Notes: generated by a model from the sequence alone, not told the origin. Positions 33,206-45,326 are shown, counted from the stretch's first letter. The stretch: 64,000 nucleotides of DNA from Boothiomyces macroporosus (GCA_027604185.1 JADGKB010000003.1:248001-312000), one strand, 5' to 3'. Translations and numbers: made by a program.

Positions 33206-34696
33206 CTACTTTCCCAACAACCTTTTAGCACTATCTGCCAAAACATTCTTCTTTTTTGATACTCTGCCAGCCGATTGGATTTTTACTGGTTGTTTTTGTT
33301 TGGTGTCTGTCTTTTGAACCTTTTTCTGTTTTGGCTTACTAATGGTCACCTTTGGCTGCTGCTTGGAAGGCTCTGGTTTGACTTGAAGCCAAGAGAATTT
33401 AAAGTCGATATAATCCAGCATTCTATTTTCTTTAAGCAACTCCTATTGTTATTACATTTTACCACAATTAATGTGTAAGCATTTTTGGCAGTGGCATACA
33501 AGATTTTGTACTTTACATCCGTTGCTGCTTTTGATAATTGGTCTCGCAATTGGATAACCGGCTGATACAAGGATTTCAAAGTCGCAGTCAAAAGTTCTGA
33601 ATTCTGTTTTGAATCACTAAATTTTTTCGACTTGTAAATAATAAATAGGGCTGGTTCTATTGATGGTAATCCGAAATTTAGTTTTCCATTTTGTGCTTCG
33701 GTTACTAATGGCAGGAATTCCTAGGCTTAATAACCAAATACGTTGGATAGTTTTGATTCAATCAATTGTACAAACTTTTCCGAAATTCGTTCATTGATTC
33801 CAGCGTACATTTCTGCAATAAGTTTCAAGATATTCAATTGCTGGACTGGGGTATTCAACAAATTCATTTCGAACAATGCAAATAGTCTTTCCAAATCACT
33901 TTGCTGCTTTGATTTCTTTAAAACATTCGACATTGCCAAGATATTTGATACGGTGTTTTCATCAGGAGACTTTTTAATATACAATTACCTTGAAAAGTTC
34001 TTGTAGTCTTAAATTCAATATTTTACCAACAGTCTCCTGGTCTTCCACTTCCGGCATCAAATCAATCATGACTTTGGAACAGTTTTCTAAAGCAGAAGTA
34101 TCCAGAAGCTGTATTAGACAATAATTACCGAAAGGAATTTTTTGAAAAACTTGACTTTGAGTGCTGGTGATAGATGCTCCATAAGCTCCTCGTCCACAAA
34201 AGAAAAGAGCACCGCTTGACATGTTCCATTTTCTAATTGATGGAACAATCCACTACAGCAGTCCTTTGGATACTTTTTAAACATCGCAATCAACAGTTCT
34301 TTGACTAATTTCAACTCCTTTTCTTCATCTACATTAAAAATACAAACTTGATTGTAGTAGCTGCAACAACACATCAATAATTCTAGTAGTATATTTAGGA
34401 AGCTTAACTGCAAAGTTGAACAAGTTTTTAATTGATTCTAACCGTACTGGAAGGTAATAATCTTCACACAAATCAAATAGCGAGTTGAGGGCTTGGTCGT
34501 GCAATTCGAAATGATCAATATACTTTACGATGGTTGATGAAGTCATAATTTTAAGTGGGATTAGAGCTTCCGTAGTTTCTGTCTGTGTTGTCAATAATAT
34601 CGCTTCATACGCTGCTTTGTGAGCCTCCATTACTTGGTTGGTGGCAAGATCCAGTAGGATATTTGACGCTTCGTAAAACGAGTCCACTGCTGTCAT
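33206..34696 (-). CDS. API5: API5 (apoptosis inhibitor 5) family protein
   Basis: A 463-residue HEAT/ARM-like helical repeat protein. Six exons; introns 34329-34347, 34109-34128, 33970-33988, 33721-33741 and 33443-33462 (19-21 nt). N-terminal match: FYEASNILLDLA, AHKAAYEAILL, LNSLFDLCEDYYLPVRLESI, DVLLQLLQSNEEKELKLVK. Middle: QLNILKLIAEMYAGI, as in API5 LDIQLEVLKLLAEM. The C-terminal region ends basic (KPKQKKVQK..KRLLGK), in the place of the animal nuclear localisation tail. The family is linked to mRNA export/THO interaction and apoptosis control in animals and plants; its role in fungi is unclear. Start is the first ATG, directly before the conserved helix. Confidence 0.88.
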
Positions 34697-34726
34697 TTCA
34701 AGTGATCAAAAAAATGGGAAACATTT

Positions 34727-35575
34727 TTATTCTTTGAATTGGAATTCTTTGACTTTACACTCCACCTTTGCACAGAGATCAAGCTTCTTTGCCACATCTT
34801 GAAAGAATTCCAAACCGCTTGCTCTCTCTACACTATCCAGTGGCACTTGGAATAAAGTCAGTGGCTCATTTGAATCTATACTTTCATTCGGTAATACAAA
34901 CGACCCCAAGTAATATTTTTCCTTTTCTACCCCGAGTATTATTTTGAAAAAGTGGGTTGGTACTGCGATATCGGAATCTCCAATCACTTGGTATTCTACA
35001 AACTTTTTTCCATCTCTTAGCTTTGGAAGAAATAAAGGTCCAGTAATCACATGTACATCGTCAAATTTCCCTACCAGTGATCTACAGAATGCTTCAAAAT
35101 ATGCCCAATATCCTCTGTTGAATGCAATTACTTGGGGGCTCATGTTTGTAAGGTAGAATGTCTCGTCCAATGCCTTTTGACTTTGTTTTATATCTGCTGC
35201 CGGTACCAAGTGCCCTCTATCAAACCCAGATTTCAAATAATCCGATAATTTAGCGCGATACTTTACTGGAATTGACTTGTCTTCCTTGAAATGTGATTTT
35301 GAACGATCTGGATGCGCATTCTCTGCATTGATGATTTCCGCAGCCCAGTTCGGATTACGAGTTTGACGATTGTAAGATGTAACATAAGCCTCTCTGTATA
35401 TTAGATCAGATATCGGCCCTGGGAATCCATATTTCAGAATTGATTTTGCTGAATTCAACGCAGACTTTTCTGGATTGATTTCCACAACCTGATCATAGTA
35501 AATATTCTTGCAAAGTGCAATCGATAGAATTGAGCCAATTGATAGCCCAGCAACAAATGTGAAAAGTTTGGACAT
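34727..35575 (-). CDS. NUC1: Mitochondrial endonuclease G-type nuclease
   Basis: A 282-residue DNA/RNA non-specific nuclease in one exon. It opens with a hydrophobic segment (FTFVAGLSIGSILSIALC), consistent with mitochondrial targeting and inner-membrane attachment as in NUC1/EndoG. Catalytic motif FDRGHLVPAAD (His general base) is intact, with the metal-ligand Asn region NMSPQVIAFNRGYWAYFE. VYYVTSYNRQTRNPNW-like motifs before it match the family, as does VPTHFFKI near the C terminus. Length matches yeast NUC1 (about 330) and human ENDOG (about 300). It lies 30 bp upstream of the API5 start on the same strand. The stop forms AATAAA. Confidence 0.95.
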   Translation of the reverse strand: MSKLFTFVAGLSIGSILSIALCKNIYYDQVVEINPEKSALNSAKSILKYGFPGPISDLIYREAYVTSYNRQTRNPNWAAEIINAENAHPDRSKSHFKEDKSIPVKYRAKLSDYLKSGFDRGHLVPAADIKQSQKALDETFYLTNMSPQVIAFNRGYWAYFEAFCRSLVGKFDDVHVITGPLFLPKLRDGKKFVEYQVIGDSDIAVPTHFFKIILGVEKEKYYLGSFVLPNESIDSNEPLTLFQVPLDSVERASGLEFFQDVAKKLDLCAKVECKVKEFQFKE

Positions 35576-35599
35576 TTCAGATTGGACAAAAAAACTAAA

Positions 35600-37433
35600 T
35601 TATATTTTGATTGAGTCTAATACATGAATTCCCAGAGCTCTGGCCTTTAATCTCATGTTCATATCGCGGGTCAGCAGCGACCCATTGGATTGTCGCACTT
35701 GGTACAATATGGCATCATCAGCAGATTCAAACCCGTCCCAATTTTGCGTAAAGGATGAATGCGCAACGCTGCCATCGATTCTTTGAATAATAATAGACTG
35801 CCTGCTGGACTTTATATACTGGAAAAGAGCTTTTGCGGTTTTGCTGGTCCTTTCTTTTCTTTCAAGTCCCTTCAACTCTCCAAGGACAACAGTGGATATC
35901 GCAATTGTGTAATTTCCCGATTGAACCAACGCTTGAACTTGCTCCATATTGTCAAGCATGTAATTGGTATCAATGAACAGCAACGTATCTTTGGTGAGCT
36001 GGAATGATTTCGATAATTGTTGCTTGAGCTAAAATTAACAATGGCATTACCTTTATCAGATGATTGAGCTCTGAATCATCATCAATTTCATCTTGTACAT
36101 TCAAATTTGACATTGAAAGGCTGTTTTCCTTCATAGCATCTGGCTCAAAATTGGCATATTGTATATCTTCCCGTTCGCTTGGTTGTTCTTGTTCTTCTTT
36201 GTCAAATTCTTGGAAATCAAATTCTTGAGCTCCAGCCTCATTGAATATTCTCTCTTTTGACTCAACTATTACTCCATTTACCAGCCCTCTTTTCCTTAAC
36301 AGCGCAGTTAACAATCCTAATCTGTCTTGCAAATTGTCATTCGTATTACATTTAGTGTTATCAAGCAGTTTTTGCAAAGGTTCAAATCCAATAAAATTTT
36401 GATCAGCTGCCATTGGGGTTTTGGAAATTACCTCTTCCAATTCTAAACCAGTCGTATCAGTATTGAACTTTAATTCTACCTCCAATTCAATCTTTTCCAA
36501 CAAACAATAGATTAACAGAATCTGTAGGTGTTCATGCTCTTTCTTTTGCAAGAGCCATTCACATACTTGTTGGATCAAGCTCTTTGAGAATCTCTTCATG
36601 ATTGAAAGTGTTTCTTCCTTGTATTTTGTGGGGAGTATATAATCTAATCCTATACATATCGGCACGACATATTCAGGAAATTCAAACGCTCTTTTATATT
36701 TATACAGCTGTTTTTCAAACTTGTCGGCATTGACTTTGGAGTACAAAATCTCTGCAAGTTCTAAAAATGGAAACTGTGTCTTTCCTGCAGCAAGAGAATT
36801 AAGCAGTGATTCCTTGGCATTTACGAATGGCTGCTTTACACATAATGATCTGATAAAATAACAGCTTGAAGCCAGATATTTTTTTTGCATTCCTGATATT
36901 ACTCCCAATTGATTCCAAAACAGTCCATTAGTCGGCTGGATTTGCACAGCTTTGTGATACTCTGTTTGCGCCAACCCCAAGTAGTACTCAGCAGATTCTG
37001 GAAAGAAAAATGTAGCGCTGTAACGGTACAAGTCTCCACGGTGACAGTAATACAACCCAGTAAATTTTGTTTCTAGTTTAATCAATGTATTGTAATCTTC
37101 TAAAAGCGCTTCAATCAATGGAATGAAATCTTTTGTATGTTTCACAGTCTTTATCGCAGTATAGACACCATTCTTCCACATCCTGTTATTCAAATCATAT
37201 TTCTGAATAAATTTCGGATCAATATTAATCAACTGAATGTACAATTTTGAAATTGTGATCCTCTGGTCGCTGTTCAATACAGGAGCAGCCAACACTTTTT
37301 CCAATTCCATTATCGATTTGTAAATCTGTCTGGCATCAGTCATATCCACATTATCAGCATCCACTTGCTCCTTCTTTGGGATTATTTTGATATTCTTTTG
37401 GTTTGGGTCATACAGCCTTTGGTTTTTTGGCAT
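35600..37433 (-). CDS. EST1/SMG6-like protein with C-terminal PIN nuclease domain
   Basis: A 603-residue protein in two exons, intron 36029-36050 (22 nt). N half: EST1/SMG5-7 type 14-3-3-like and TPR helices (RMWKNGVYTAIKTVKH, YYCHRGDLYRYSATFF, YHKAVQIQPTNGLFWNQLGV), then the EST1 DNA/RNA-binding helical region. C half: PIN domain with acidic residues in place (LFIDTNYMLD, ADDAILYQ, TRDMNMRLKA), suggesting an active endonuclease as in SMG6 rather than the inactive SMG5. Role: nonsense-mediated mRNA decay and possibly telomerase. The start at MPKNQRLY is the first ATG. An active SMG6 fits the in-frame stops of the multiple-of-three introns. Confidence 0.9.
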
Positions 37434-37509
37434 AAAATTCAAAATTCAAAATTTCAAATTTCGTTTAAAAAGTCACATGATTTTTCTCATGAGTCAGACG
37501 ATTCAATCT

Positions 37510-38665
37510 TTATTTTCTGTTAAACAACTTTTGGGTATAATCTGCAAATAGATAATCAAGAAACTCTTCGTAATGGTGTTTCAAGCCGTAAGCCTCCCAA
37601 TTGATATTTAAATATGAAATGCCGTAGTGGTCCATGTCGATCAAGTCACTTTGATACGTACTGCTGCTTGCCTGCACCAGCTCAATTCCGTATATCTCAA
37701 TATAGTATCTGAATGAAGCGTAAAGATTTTCCGTGTATGTTTTTGTTTGTGATGGAAAGTTGCCAGTGATGTAGAATATGTCTTGGGAGAATGAAGTCCT
37801 CCTACCACTGCTACTTGTTGATTTACGTATATGCTTGGAGGGCACAATTGCACTTGCTGATTTGATGATTGATTTTCTGGGCCTGGTATGGATATCATCT
37901 GCGCTTTTGTTTGGATAGCTGAAATTCCTTTTCGGCACTTCATCTACGAACGAAATACTCTGTCTAGATTGTGTTTTTTCTTTATCTTGCTTTACAGAGC
38001 CTGGAACTAGTGTGACTGTGCTTTCCTGTATGCTGGAGGATAGGACTTCCTTGCCCTTCTTTTTCCGTTTCCCTATATTTAATTACGAATTACAGATCCA
38101 GTTGTAGCGTTTTTTCTCTCTCGAGTTGGATTTCCCTAATTTAAATTTGACTTACAAAACCATTTCGATTTTGCTTGTGGTAAATCTTCGATAATCAGCG
38201 ATGAATTCTTTGCGTGTTGAGTATCTTGCGAGTAACTTTTATCATCGATGCTTGCAAGCTTATATTCAGCTTCCGTCCTCGTACTTACACTACTTTTCCC
38301 TTTTGTTAATCCTCTATTACATGGCAATAACCGATGAATAAAAGACAATTTCATTTCTTTTTCCGTTTTTACATTCACTGTGGATTGGTTGACCAAAGTC
38401 ATCTTTGACTGCTCCACTTTGCTTGATTTTCCATCTACTATAAGATTTTCTTACTACTGAATACCAGCGGTTTCTTTGAATCCCTCTTATCTTTATTAAT
38501 AGAGAAAAGTCTTGAAAAAAAAGATTCTTTGATTGGTATTGATTCTGCATTACTTGATTCTATTTGCATATTTAGTAAAATATTTTGAGGGTGACGTTTT
38601 GGTCTGTCTGTAGACCGTGGATAACGACCAACGTGTAAATACAAGCCTACCGATAGCCCAATCAT
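37510..38665 (-). CDS. Unrecognised protein with a conserved-looking C-terminal domain
   Basis: A 364-residue protein in four exons; introns 38438-38457, 38136-38155 and 38073-38093 (20-21 nt). The first intron may use either of two acceptors three bases apart (TAGTAG). N terminus MIGLSVGLYLHVG is mildly hydrophobic; residues 30-240 are Lys/Ser-rich and disordered. The last ~110 residues look folded: DIFYITGNFPSQ, LYASFRYYIEIYGIELVQ, DMDHYGISYLNINWEAYGL and FLDYLFADYTQKLF. I do not recognise it. A basic region KRKKKGKE may be a nuclear signal. The stop overlaps AATAAA. Confidence 0.75.
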
Positions 38666-39058
38666 TCTGGGACTATGTAATGTCTATTTACATTTTTGGA
38701 TGACATTTAATCACTGAGAGTTTTTCCTAAAGTGAAAAAGGTAGCAGTGTTGCAATACGTGTAAGCATTTGAGTTACATGTACACCCAAAGATGTAACTG
38801 ATTGTATTGCTGGTCAGTAATAGATCAATTTCGCGATGTCCATCTCTTTGAACTCAGTGGCTGGTAAGTTGATTTCTAACGTACATCTCAATTGAACCGC
38901 TGGACATCAATCTATTCCAAATAGTTTATTCAGGCTAAAGAATTAATATCCCAGTAAAAATACTTATTAATAAAGTATGGTAATCATGAAACAGCGCACT
39001 TTGTACTAAAGAGTTGCCACACTCGAAAAAAGAAACAAGCAGTTGTTTCCAAATTTAC
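38666..39058. other. Divergent intergenic region, 393 bp
   Basis: Lies between the divergent genes at 38665 and 39059. AT-rich, with GTTACATG and GATGTAAC forming a loose inverted pair near 38772-38800. No gene seen. Confidence 0.4.
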
Positions 39059-40208
39059 ATGAACCTTGTGCCATCTATTTTCATTGAGCAAAAACAAGAA
39101 AGAGGAAAGTTTGCATTTTTGGATGGGATACGGTATGCATTAATTAACAAAGTGGATTCGCAGTTCTCACTGTAGTATTCAGTCATTCAAATAATCAGGG
39201 GCAATATTATAGTTCAAAGCTTCGTCTAATAGCTGAAAGTGGCGGTATTACTTTGTTAATGTAGTTTGGGCATTCTTTGTACTGTCTGCATTTTTGTTGA
39301 CTTTAAACTTATTGAATAGAATGGAAAAGTATTCATTACGATTGGTGATGACAGATTACGCAATGAAGAGATTTCTGAGGATATATCCAATGTATCTAGC
39401 AGCTGTTGTTTATTTTAATGGATGGGCGGGATTGACGTATGAACGTTTTTTTTTAGTTAGATGTACACCATCATTTTTATGGACAATTCCTGTTGAAATG
39501 CAATCCTATGCTATATTACCCTTCATTGCAATCATAGCTACTTATGCGGGTAAACATGCATATGGATTTGGGCTATTATCTGTTATTGGACTGTTTTGTT
39601 ACAATGTTTTGACAGTCCCTCGTGTTGGGAATGAATCAGCAAATATTGACTTAGCAATGTCTCTTCCAGTTTTTTTGATGGGTTCACTTTTAGCTCTAAT
39701 TTATCGCAAAGTCAAGGATGTGAAAATCTTACCAACAGTTTCTGTATTACTGGATGCGATTTGCTGGGTATTTTTTGCTGTTTTTATATACAATTGCCAA
39801 GAGAATCCCATATGGTTTAATAAGCCCACTATTGGAAATAACTTGATGGTGCAAAGTCCAATATTGACTGTTATTCTTTTACTGGCGTTAATGACTACTA
39901 CCAATGGATCCTTTGTAGGCTTTTTTGAATGGAATTTCCTTCGATTCTGTGGCAAAATATCATACTCCATGTACCTGACTCATGTCATTGCAATTGACCA
40001 CCGAGCATATTTCCTTCCTCTTCTAAGTGGTGACATTGGTATTTTAGGAGTTTTTTTACTAGCAATTGGGCTGGCTACCATTGGATATCACTTGGTTGAA
40101 GTTCCTATTGCCAACACGATGGTTCACCTTTCTAATGCATTAAAAAAGTATTATTTAAAAGACAAGAAACCTTATCTTCCAGTAAATTCAGAAGAGAATC
40201 GAAACTAA
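39059..40208 (+). CDS. Acyltransferase-3 family membrane protein
   Basis: A 369-residue multi-pass membrane acyltransferase (OafA/NolL/NRF-6 family) that transfers acyl groups to sugars or other extracytoplasmic acceptors. Three exons; introns 39133-39152 and 39245-39264 (20 nt each). Splicing restores the family start, FAFLDGIRGFAVLTVVFSHS with the key His, then GVWAFFVLSAFLLT, KRFLRIYPMYL, FLWTIPVEMQSY and FCGKISYSMYLTH. About nine or ten hydrophobic helices. The first extracytoplasmic loop is short. Substrate cannot be told. ATG 39059 gives a short cytosolic N terminus before helix 1. The AATAAA begins in its stop codon. Confidence 0.9.
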
Positions 40209-40324
40209 ATAAAATTGTTTTAATTATCATTTATTACCAAGATACACTAGACCAAAACAATTTTAGGTAGTTGGAAATTGTCACTCAATAAGGTTTACGG
40301 ATTTACTCAAAAAGTAATCTAAAA

Positions 40325-41565
40325 ATGTCTTATGAAAACAACACCAAGCTACTAAACGATCCAGATTTCAAAGTAGTTTACAGAGACTTTGAAGAGAGAT
40401 TAATTGAAAAGATACAGAAATACACCATTTCGAATGCAAAGGATTTGTATCCCAGATTAAAAACAAAACATTATTTGGCACACGGATCCTATGGTTTGTG
40501 TCCTGATGTATTACTAAATTGCTATCGGGAATGGTCGCTTGATATAGAAGCTGATCCAGCAGTCTTCTATTACAGAGTATTATATCCTTACTTGATTCGC
40601 TCAATTAGAGTTCTCGCTGATTTCATCAATACGAAACCAACCAATGTATTTCTTGTTCCAAATGTGGAAATTGGAATTGCTTCAGTGCTGCAGAATTATA
40701 GCGGAAGAGTATGCTGCTTTGATTTGTCTTATCAAGCAGTTGTAAACCAACTGGAGAAATTCGATTTGGTAAAGATTCCACTGCCAGCACTAGGAAAAGA
40801 AGCGATTCTAGATACATTGAGAGAGTATCCTAATTTAATACTAGATTCCTTCAAAACAATACAGTTAAATTAGGGATATTTGAGCACACTACATCTCCGA
40901 CTGGTATCGTTATGCCGATAAAGGAAATCATTGAAATATGCAAGTCATTTGGTGTTGACACACTAATTGATGGTGCACATGGAATAGGAATGATTAGTTT
41001 GGATTTCCAGGAATTAAAACCAGATTACTATACCAGTAACTTTCACAAATGGATGTCGTCTCCTAGAGGATGCGCCTTCCTTTATGTAGACCCAAAGCAT
41101 ACAGTAAGACCGTTAATATCTTCTTGGGGCTATAAATTGGGTCCATGGAATGAATTTATTTGGCAAGGAACAAACGATTACTCTGCTTATTTGGCTATTC
41201 CGCTATGTATCAAACTATTCAAGCAACTGAATTACATAGAAAGAAATAATAGCTTGGCCAGATGGACTGGTAACATACTTTCGAGAGCCTGGAATACAAA
41301 AACATTAACGAATGATTATGCCTCGATGGTAACATTAACATTACCTAAAAATTTGAAGGCTGACTTTGACTTGCATGATGCACTGTATGATAGAGGCATT
41401 CAAGTGCCTGTCTTTGTATTCAGAAATGTAAGGATGATGAGGGTGTCTATTCATGTGTACAATAACAAGAACGATGTGGTGGTATTAGGTAGGACGGTAT
41501 TGGAACTGTACGGTTATCCCTCTGATTATCCCGGTTATTCTGCTCTCCTTGAAGCGAAACTTTAA
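40325..41565 (+). CDS. Class V PLP-dependent aminotransferase-fold enzyme
   Basis: A 406-residue enzyme of the isopenicillin-N-epimerase-like / cysteine desulfurase fold. Two exons, intron 40825-40844 (20 nt). Splicing gives LREFLQNNTVKLGIFEHTTS continuous with PTGIVMPIKEI. Motifs: YLAHGSYGLCP at the N terminus, DGAHGIGMISLDF (Asp binding the PLP ring nitrogen) and SNFHKWMSSPRG with the Schiff-base Lys. Fungal relatives include ergothioneine-pathway EGT2 lyases, but no feature here decides the substrate. It follows the acyltransferase by 116 bp. The stop runs directly into AATAAA. Confidence 0.88.
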
Positions 41566-41811
41566 TAAAAATGAGATTCTGCCAAATTTCTTTCTGATTT
41601 AAAGCAGAGGCACTCAATGGTAATTAGATCGTTGTGACTGACTGACTTTGTATTCAGGAAGTTGTTTTCCTGTAGTTGCAATTATACCAATCAAAGCTGA
41701 TTTGGTTCTTTGCCATCGCTCTCTGTGAATTTCGATATCCAGCTTTTCAGAGTGTGTATTCCCTTTCATTACAATCCTGAACCCCTTTCCCCAAAAAATT
41801 TAAATCTTGAA
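41566..41811. other. Intergenic stretch, 246 bp
   Basis: Contains a short tandem GACTGACTGACT at about 41637-41648. The open frame of the next gene runs back to 41710 but without an ATG, so a small upstream exon of that gene cannot be excluded. Confidence 0.35.
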
Positions 41812-43163
41812 ATGCTCTTTCAGCAACTTTTGTTGGAATACGAAAATGAAGAATATTTGGAAAACTGTAACCGGGCATTGATGATTGACAACAACCAAGG
41901 CATGCCCGACAAGTTTTACAGTTTTATACAGAGAATTCGGCAAGAATCGATTATACTCTTGGATCAATTGGACCAAAAAAGACTCAAATACATTTCCACA
42001 ATATTCAACAAAGACTGTTTAATTAAAACGGTTGCAATAAGTTCCAATCAGCACTTGGTGGAGCTCTGCCAACTGTTGAAATCAAATATCAAACATTTCG
42101 AGATACTGAATATGAATTCAGCATGTGTACATCTAATAATTGATAATTTATCCGACATTGAATCAGTAATTATTGCCATAAGGCACTGCGATTTGGAAGA
42201 CATTGACTCGCTATTATTCAAGTTGAAGAATTACAAACTGGAAAAATTGCTGATTGAAAACTCTAATTTGACTGATACGAATGCAGACGCAATTATTGAT
42301 TTTATAACAACAAACCAAACGATTATCGCCTTTAGTTTATTTGATGCCAGTTTGCAATCAAGAAGCGTGGATATATTAAAGAGTACATTTGCAAACAAGA
42401 GTTTACAGCGACTTCGGTTTGATCAGGAAACTCTAGGCAAGGAAGGATTAGAGTACTTTATTGACTTTTTCAAGAATAACAAGACTGTAGTTGGATATGG
42501 TAGTTTAAATTAACAATAGGTCTTACTTGTATCGATTGGTCCGAAATGGATTTTGACAAGTTTATTGAAGCTATGGAGTCAAATTATACCTACCAATCAC
42601 TTGATTTTTATGGATGTACCTTTACTAATGAGCAGCTTGGACAATTGACATCCACGATAATCAAATCGCCAAATCTAGAAGAAATTGACTTCACAGTGGT
42701 CAAAGTATTGGATGGCACCATTGAGCCACACTTGAAAACAATTATTCAGCATAACGTTGGATTAAGATCAATCAGCTTCTTTGGGTTAGATACTAATTGT
42801 TTACAGATTGTTGAAGCGTTGAAATCTAATTATTATGTTACCGAAATCAATCCAAAAGATCGGTATTATCGTCCAGATGTATACACATCCAATGAACACA
42901 TACAGATGCTACTGGCAAGAAACAAAAAAATACAGTCAGAGAAAACCAGAGATTTCTTGCTCCGGTCTAGAACATTATCAATGATAAACTTGCCCACTGA
43001 AATACTATTCCTGATATTTCAAAAGATTTGCAAGGATTGTATGATTACCCGAAAAGAAAAGGAACTGTTCTACTTTTTACTGGATAACAACAGGTTGGGA
43101 ATTAAGCTAAAGGAATTTAATATGTCTAGTTTGATCGAATACTGTACCAAACAAGTCGTGTAG
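41812..43163 (+). CDS. F-box / leucine-rich-repeat-like protein
   Basis: A 443-residue protein in two exons, intron 42500-42519 (20 nt). Most of it is divergent leucine-rich-repeat-like sequence (FEILNMNSACVHLIIDNL, LEKLLIENSNLTDTNADAII, QSLDFYGCTFTNEQLGQL, LRSISFFGLDTNCLQIVEAL). Near the C terminus INLPTEILFLIFQKICKD is a good F-box, which would link it to SKP1 in an SCF ubiquitin ligase. An F-box after the repeats rather than before is unusual. Start at the first in-frame ATG (41812); an extra 5' exon is possible. Target unknown. Confidence 0.72.
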
Positions 43164-43604
43164 TAAGTCTTGTGTATGTAATCCCCAAATAAATATATTT
43201 TTGTAAATATGGCTTTGGTTAACCCAGGAACCCATTTGGATAAAGAGGACATTCAATATAATCAAAAACCATTGATATTTACTAGTTTTAAAGTCCTTTT
43301 ACCATCTACCAAAAACAAACAAGAAATTCAGAATAATTGAAATCCAGTGGATAAACTAACCAAATATTCCCTCCAAATACTTGGAAATATTTGAAAAGAT
43401 ACTAGATGGTGTCAGACCATACAGATCAATCATTTTGATTTCCCAAGAATACCAATTGGAAATGCTAAACCTGGTTGGTAACCGGGATTTACCAACCAAA
43501 TATTGTGGTGAAATTAATCACCAAAAGATTTGGTGAAACTAAGTGTTTTTTAAATTTGCCTGTGACAAGTTGCCTTTGAAATTCTTTTACCATAATCCGA
43601 ATCT
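43164..43604. other. Dyad-rich region before the SWIRM amine oxidase gene
   Basis: No gene. It holds repeated CCAAATA/TATTTGG words (about 43355-43400 and 43495) and a perfect inverted repeat TGGTGA-AATTAA-TCACCA near 43506-43523. A second dyad pairs TTGGTAA with TTACCAA near 43473-43495. Probably regulatory or structural DNA (inference). Confidence 0.45.
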
Positions 43605-45325
43605 ATGACAGCCAATATTTTAGACCAGCTTGGGATACCTAAGGACGCTTTACTGGAAAAGGAAGCTTCACTGATGCCATATATCAGTGAGAACCCTTTG
43701 GATTACTTGTTTGCCAGGAATTTCATTGTACAATACTGGCACTCCCAATCAGAGCTGCTAACCCTGGAACAGGTAGAGAAACTGGAGGATTTAGTAAACG
43801 CGGTTGCTAATTTAGTCTACCAACAACTACAAAACTGAAGCATTTTTGTTTTTGGATCGTCACAGATATATCAACTACGGTCTGCTAAAAACCAAGATAT
43901 TGAAGAGGGATCCAGAGTCGAATATTTATATTATTGGAGGAGGAATTGCCGGTGCTAGTGCTGCTAGAGAGCTGATTAATATATATTCAAACCAAACAGA
44001 ACCTATGCCAAATATCAAAATATTGGAAAGTCGACAAAGAATTGGAGGGAGATTATTCACCTTTCCATTGCATTCAAAATGGGGTGATATGGATCAACCT
44101 GGAATAGATCTAGGACCAAATAATTTTGAGCGTAACAAAGATTAACCAAAGCCGACACTTTTGTTTTAAAAATAATCAGCCAGATCGGATTGGAACTTTT
44201 AAAGGAAGACTTTACACCTGTATTGTTTGATGATAATGGTCAAATTATTGATAAATCTATTACTTTTGCGGCAAATGAATTCTTTCAAGAAATATTCAAT
44301 GATTGCAAGAATACTATCCTGACGGCGAGACCAACAAAACAATTCATTAATCAATCTCTTGGGAAATTGCTTAATCAACAACTTGAAAACCACCCGTTGT
44401 ATCCGAGACTTAACGAATTACATTTAAAGCTGATCAAGTTTAGTATCTCACAGCTAGAGCTAAAGTACAACTGTATGCTAGAAAAGATATCGATCAAATC
44501 GCCAGGGCTGTTTGATCAGTCTGATTGCTACAGTATAAAAGGTGGAATTGGCCAGTTGTGTCACGCGCTATTATATGGCCTTGATGAGAATTATGAAACA
44601 CCACAGATAATTTGTGATACAAAAGTAGAAAAGATTTCGTTGCTTAAAGACAGCATCGAAATTAATGCAAATAGAGATACTTTTGAAGCTGATGTAGTTG
44701 TAATGACTGTTCCCATCTCACTTCTCAAGGTATCTGCCTCTAACATAGAACAATGCCATCCAGTTCACTCCAAAACTACCTTCAAAAAAAGTTGAGGCAA
44801 TGGAAAACATTGAAATGGGGATATCCAACAAGATTGTCCTGGTGTTCCCAAGAATATTTTGGCCACTTCAATACAACTCTTTTGGAATTCTACAGGATAA
44901 TCTATTATTTATCAATCAATACCATAAAACCAATTTGCCATGCTTGATTGTCCACTGCTCTGGAAATTCAGCATTAGAAATGGAAAATAGGACTGACGAA
45001 GAATTAGTTGACGAAATTATGAAGAAATTATCAAAAATATTCTACTCTGAAAATCCGCTACCATACCCTATCGAAACTATTGTTACTAGGTGGCAAAAAG
45101 ACAAATACAGTTTAGGATGCAGGACTGTATTGTCGACAGCCAATCCAGACTGTTTCAGTGATTTGAAGCAAGATTCTTCTAGATTATTTTGGGCTGGAGA
45201 GTATGCTTCCTTGGATCAACCAGGAACAATTAATGGTAAGTTTTGCTAATATAGGTGCAATTCAGAGTGGAAGAGATGTTGCTCGAAAAATCGCAGATAT
45301 GCTGCTTGGAAAAATTATACAATAG
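43605..45325 (+). CDS. SWIRM-domain FAD amine oxidase (LSD1-like)
   Basis: A 546-residue protein in five exons; introns 43794-43815, 44132-44151, 44730-44748 and 45236-45254 (19-22 nt). The N-terminal SWIRM (PLDYLFARNFIVQYWHSQ, then AFLFLDRHRYINYGLL) is followed by an amine oxidase with IYIIGGGIAGASAARELI (FAD ADP-binding), RIGGRLFTF, WQKDKYSLG and RLFWAGEYASLDQPGTINGAI. SWIRM plus this oxidase is the combination of LSD1/KDM1 histone demethylases. The tower insertion of LSD1 is absent, so it may be LSD2-like or a polyamine-oxidase relative; substrate is open. Its TAG ends one base before the convergent SLX4 stop. Confidence 0.88.
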
Positions 45326-45326
45326 T

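Noticed and set aside
31033..45325. A biosynthetic gene cluster (dehydrogenase, acyltransferase, PLP enzyme, amine oxidase)
   Set aside because: These are separated by housekeeping genes such as API5, EST1 and EndoG, lie on both strands, and lack a core synthase, so co-function is not supported.
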